This document shows positions 62,055 to 64,000 of a DNA stretch of 64,000 nucleotides, one piece after another. Within the stretch, counting starts at the first letter, position 1. Every line of letters begins with the position of its first letter. A program made the position numbers and the translations under genes. Source of the stretch: Ptiloglossa arizonensis (taxonomy: Eukaryota; Arthropoda; Insecta; Hymenoptera; Colletidae); assembly GCF_051014685.1 (NCBI RefSeq), contig NC_135061.1, positions 2,875,029 to 2,939,028 of the forward strand, written 5' to 3'. The notes beneath the pieces are model-generated. The model saw nothing but the letters and a program-made list of their open reading frames with translations. It had not been told where the DNA came from and made no database searches.

Positions 62055-62498
62055 GCGATCGGAGCAGGTACGGGAACTTGCGGGAAACGGTTGGTGGTGA
62101 GTTTCCCTCTGGTGGCAAGCGTGGGTAGTGCCGCCACAAAATGACTCTCAGAGCAACCCAATATAACGAAACTGATATTCTTCGAAGGTTTCTAATTTTA
62201 TAATTCTCTATTCGATTTCGACCAATCGTGTATGTGTATTTGCTCCGCGTGTGGTTAATCTCCGTCAAGACGGATGAGAAGGTACTTCGAAGAATGAACT
62301 GAAAACGTTTGAAGGGATTTGTTCAGTAGGAACCTATTCTTGTTTCTTTCAACTGTTTCTGGGAATTGTTTATAGTCAGCTCGGAGAGTTTGCGACGCTT
62401 TTCTCTCTTAAATTCCCGACTTTATCTTCTCTGTATTTCCCTTGCATAATTTATCATACCGTCTAGGGCGATTTCAATAGGGCAACGTCTTAAACGGT

Positions 62499-62792
62499 AT
62501 GTAACGTTTGAAATTAATTCGAACGAGGCTGTAGTATTTTGTTCGTCCTTTCAAAGGATGTTTTTCTTTTTTTTTTTTCTTTTTTTCTTCTTTCGTTTGT
62601 ATATTCTTTCCGTACAGTTGGCTTATTGTAGCGACGCGACGTTTTAAAAAATTACTACTTTGTGTCGTTTTGATACTTTGGAAGTTGCCATAAATTATTA
62701 TTTTGTGTTATTCTCGTTCCGTGGAAATGTCTCTGAAAGTTTCAGGCCGGATGTACCGTGACACGATTTTCTCCGAGAAAAGAAATCTTATA
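62499..62792 (+). repeat. Flank repeated at 60978, with poly-pyrimidine run
   Basis: The first about 65 bp repeat 60978-61040 nearly exactly (TAACGTTTGAAATTAATTCG and onward). A T-rich run (62562-62595) follows, then about 200 bp of single-copy DNA up to the MITE at 62793. The sister locus lacks the DNA between the T runs. Confidence 0.55.
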
Positions 62793-62930
62793 TTAGATTG
62801 TTCGGAAAGTCGTTATGTTTTTTTTTTTGGTGAAAATGAGACACGATTTTTTTTAGAGTGTACAAATATTTTATGAAATTAAATATTCTCCATTTTGGAA
62901 AATGAAATGACTCTCCGAGTAACCCAATAT
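62793..62930. mobile_element. Mariner-type MITE, about 138 bp
   Basis: The ends are imperfect inverted repeats: left TTAGATTGTTCGGAAAGTC, right (reverse complement) TATTGGGTTACTCGGAGAGTC. Both resemble Tc1/mariner termini next to a TA target. The core contains GGTGAAAATGAGACACG and CTCCATTTTGGAAAATGAA. It encodes nothing. It preserves the unoccupied form of the sequence that received the retrozyme in the sister copy. Confidence 0.6.
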
Positions 62931-62992
62931 AACGAAACTGATATTCTTCGAAGGTTTCTAATTTTATAATTCTCTATTCGATATATAAAATA

Positions 62993-63126
62993 CATTATGT
63001 TCGGAAAGTCATTTCGCTTTTTTTTTAGCGAAAATGAAACATGATTTTTTTAAGAGTATATAAACATTCTACTAAATTATATATTCCCCATTTTGGAAAA
63101 CGAAGTTACTTTCCAAACAACTAAAT
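62993..63126. mobile_element. Mariner-type MITE, second copy
   Basis: The left end ATGTTCGGAAAGTCATTTCG pairs with the right end CGAAGTTACTTTCCAAACAA as inverted repeats. The core (AAAATGAAACATGA, TTCCCCATTTTGGAAAACG) is homologous to the copy at 62793. It is diverged by substitutions and therefore older. Confidence 0.55.
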
Positions 63127-63211
63127 ATATTTTACCTACACACAAAGCTATCGAGAAGTTTTTCGACGGAAAGATTTCTGTAAAATGAGTATCTCGAGAC
63201 GTAGGAAAGCT

Positions 63212-63318
63212 ATTGAAGTCCCCGTTTTTCTGGTAAAAATAAAACACGATTTTTTTAAGAGTATATAAACATTTTATTAAATTATATATTCCCCATTTTA
63301 AAAAACGAAATCACTTTA
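63212..63318. mobile_element. Mariner-type MITE, truncated third copy
   Basis: It contains the core words GGTAAAAATAAAACACGA and TATATTCCCCATTTTA in the same order and spacing as the copy at 62993. The left terminal repeat is not recognisable and the right end is degenerate. Confidence 0.45.
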
Positions 63319-64000
63319 TCGCTCGATACCACGTACGAGCAGAAGACTCTAATCGTTTCCCGAGTTTCGATCGACAGAATCCTTATCACCGATTTCGGTT
63401 ATTGGAAATCTGAACGCATCTTAGTGTCGGAATCGTTGCAAACGAGCAAAAGTCAGTTTTCCACGATTAAACTCGGTTAAATATTGCGCGCAGACTCGCG
63501 CGTAAAAAGTACCGTGCACGGTCGGAGGAACACACGTTTGAAAATGACACGACGGACGAAAGTTTCGCGAGGAAAAAAACTAACAGCGAATAAAAAAGCT
63601 GGGGAACGAAACGAGACGTTTGAAAGAGTTCCCGAGCGCGATTGGTCGCGCCAGGTCGCTTGTTTACGAACGAGAAAGAACGAAGCCAGACGTTATTAAA
63701 TACCGGTGTATTCCCCGTCGTGTGAATCATTAATCGAGCGACCTCACCGCTTGATAATAATGTCTACCGTCTACGGTATAGAAATTGAGTCAACGAGCCA
63801 ACCAGAGACGGGGTAGTGTTTAAAATTCTCGTCGAATATCAGCCAGACAGAATGCACCGAGATGCACCGTGATGCACCGTGATGCACATCGTCGTCATCG
63901 CGCGCGACGCGGTTATATTATCAAGCGCCCGTCTCGCGCTTTAATTACGAAGATCAAAGAAAAGTCTTTCCATTGGCCGAAAAATGTTCATTTACGGGAT
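63319..64000. other. Single-copy DNA to window end
   Basis: Frames on both strands over 63467-63730 overlap. Apart from the short GATGCACCGT repeat I see nothing. Confidence 0.4.
63845..63886. repeat. Short GATGCACCGT tandem repeat
   Basis: Four imperfect copies of GATGCACCG(A/T) between 63850 and 63886. Confidence 0.7.

Larger units (their letters stand above)
61130..62138 (-). mobile_element. LTR retrozyme-like element with a hammerhead ribozyme in each LTR
   Basis: A 1,009-bp unit bounded by two 250-bp direct repeats (61130-61379 and 61889-62138, constant offset 759), flanked by AAAT at 61126-61129 and 62139-62142. Read on the minus strand, the LTR begins TGTGGCGGCACTACCC and ends CCGCCGCCA plus two A. 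A purine tract (CAAGGGGGTTA, 61380-61390) directly precedes the 3' LTR, which sets the orientation. Each LTR holds a TATA box and a complete hammerhead ribozyme. The 509-bp interior has no recognisable gag, protease, reverse transcriptase or integrase. Known biology: plant retrozymes are about 1-kb non-autonomous LTR elements with type III hammerheads in the LTRs, a PBS and a PPT, presumed mobilised in trans by LTR retrotransposons. Everything except an assignable tRNA primer site is visible here. Inference: a recent, non-autonomous insertion copied by enzymes encoded elsewhere. The alternative, an internally deleted ordinary LTR element, would not explain the ribozymes. Confidence 0.85.
61889..62138 (-). 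repeat. 5' LTR of the retrozyme-like element
   Basis: This is the 5' LTR in the minus-strand reading direction. It contains the predicted U3 (62138 down to about 62025), a TATA box at 62047-62054 and a ribozyme at 61950-62018. It reads as identical to the partner at 61130-61379, with no indel, because both ends give the same 759-bp offset. The outer side meets AAAT, one half of the target duplication. Confidence 0.88.
60978..62220 (+). mobile_element. Mariner-type MITE and flank, split by the retrozyme
   Basis: The left part (60978-61129) and right part (62139 to about 62218) together match the neighbouring repeat at 62499-62985. Shared landmarks are TAACGTTTGAAATTAATTCG, the poly-T followed by GGTGAAAATGAGACACG, and after the insertion CAACCCAATATAACGAAACT. 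Relative to the neighbour, about 250 bp between two poly-T runs are missing. The retrozyme interrupts the sequence at AAAT inside GAAAATGAAATGACTCT. Confidence 0.65.

Overview
This is a eukaryotic, almost entirely non-coding window: AT-rich with frequent CpG and TCGA words, many minisatellites and small transposable elements, and no open frame that looks like an intact conserved gene. The style (AT-rich but CpG-replete DNA, mellifera-like mariner debris) suggests an insect, most likely a hymenopteran such as a bee. That assignment is inference only. No rRNA, tRNA, CRISPR array or bacterial operon was found.

The outstanding element is at 61130-62138 on the minus strand. It is a 1,009-bp LTR retrotransposon-like unit with two 250-bp LTRs that read as identical, a 509-bp interior with no recognisable gag or pol, a purine tract beside the 3' LTR and a 4-bp target duplication (AAAT). 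The unoccupied target is still visible in a sister repeat near 62916. Each LTR carries a complete type III hammerhead ribozyme (61191-61259 and 61950-62018, minus strand): GUA cleavage triplet, CUGACGA and GAAA boxes, and three paired stems. The two hairpin loops are also complementary over 11 contiguous bases. A TATA box places the predicted start a few nucleotides before the ribozyme. This is the plan of a retrozyme: cleavage at both LTRs would release a 759-nt RNA able to circularise. To my knowledge LTR-type retrozymes are known from plants, while animal retrozymes are non-LTR, so an insect LTR retrozyme deserves attention.

Layout. 0-9.5 kb: fragments of a MITE family with termini GTGTCCCAATCG, a satellite built from a MITE end (3.9-4.5 kb), short tandem duplications, a frameshifted mariner transposase relic (about 5.95-6.25 kb) and a 212/262-bp tandem array (7.7-8.6 kb). 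10.2-11.0 kb: a GC-rich block of unknown origin. 17.6-18.95 kb: a minisatellite with a 369-bp higher-order period. 24.0-27.7 kb: a long near-perfect hairpin, a 76-bp satellite plus MITE block, and 193-bp and 343-bp repeats; the satellite-plus-MITE block recurs at 32.3-33.9 kb with about 13 satellite copies instead of three. 36.6-37.5 kb: a 165-bp array with tRNA-promoter-like boxes. 37.5-38.1 and 55.4-56.0 kb: a shared 352-bp segment, each copy abutting a MITE. 44.5-45.5 kb: an array of about 39-44-bp units. 47.2-48.3 and 53.6-54.6 kb: further arrays. 58.8-59.1 kb: a possible chemoreceptor-like exon fragment. 61-63.3 kb: a cluster of mariner-type MITEs, one of which hosts the retrozyme.

All coordinates, copy counts and identities were read by eye; no alignment, folding or database search was run.
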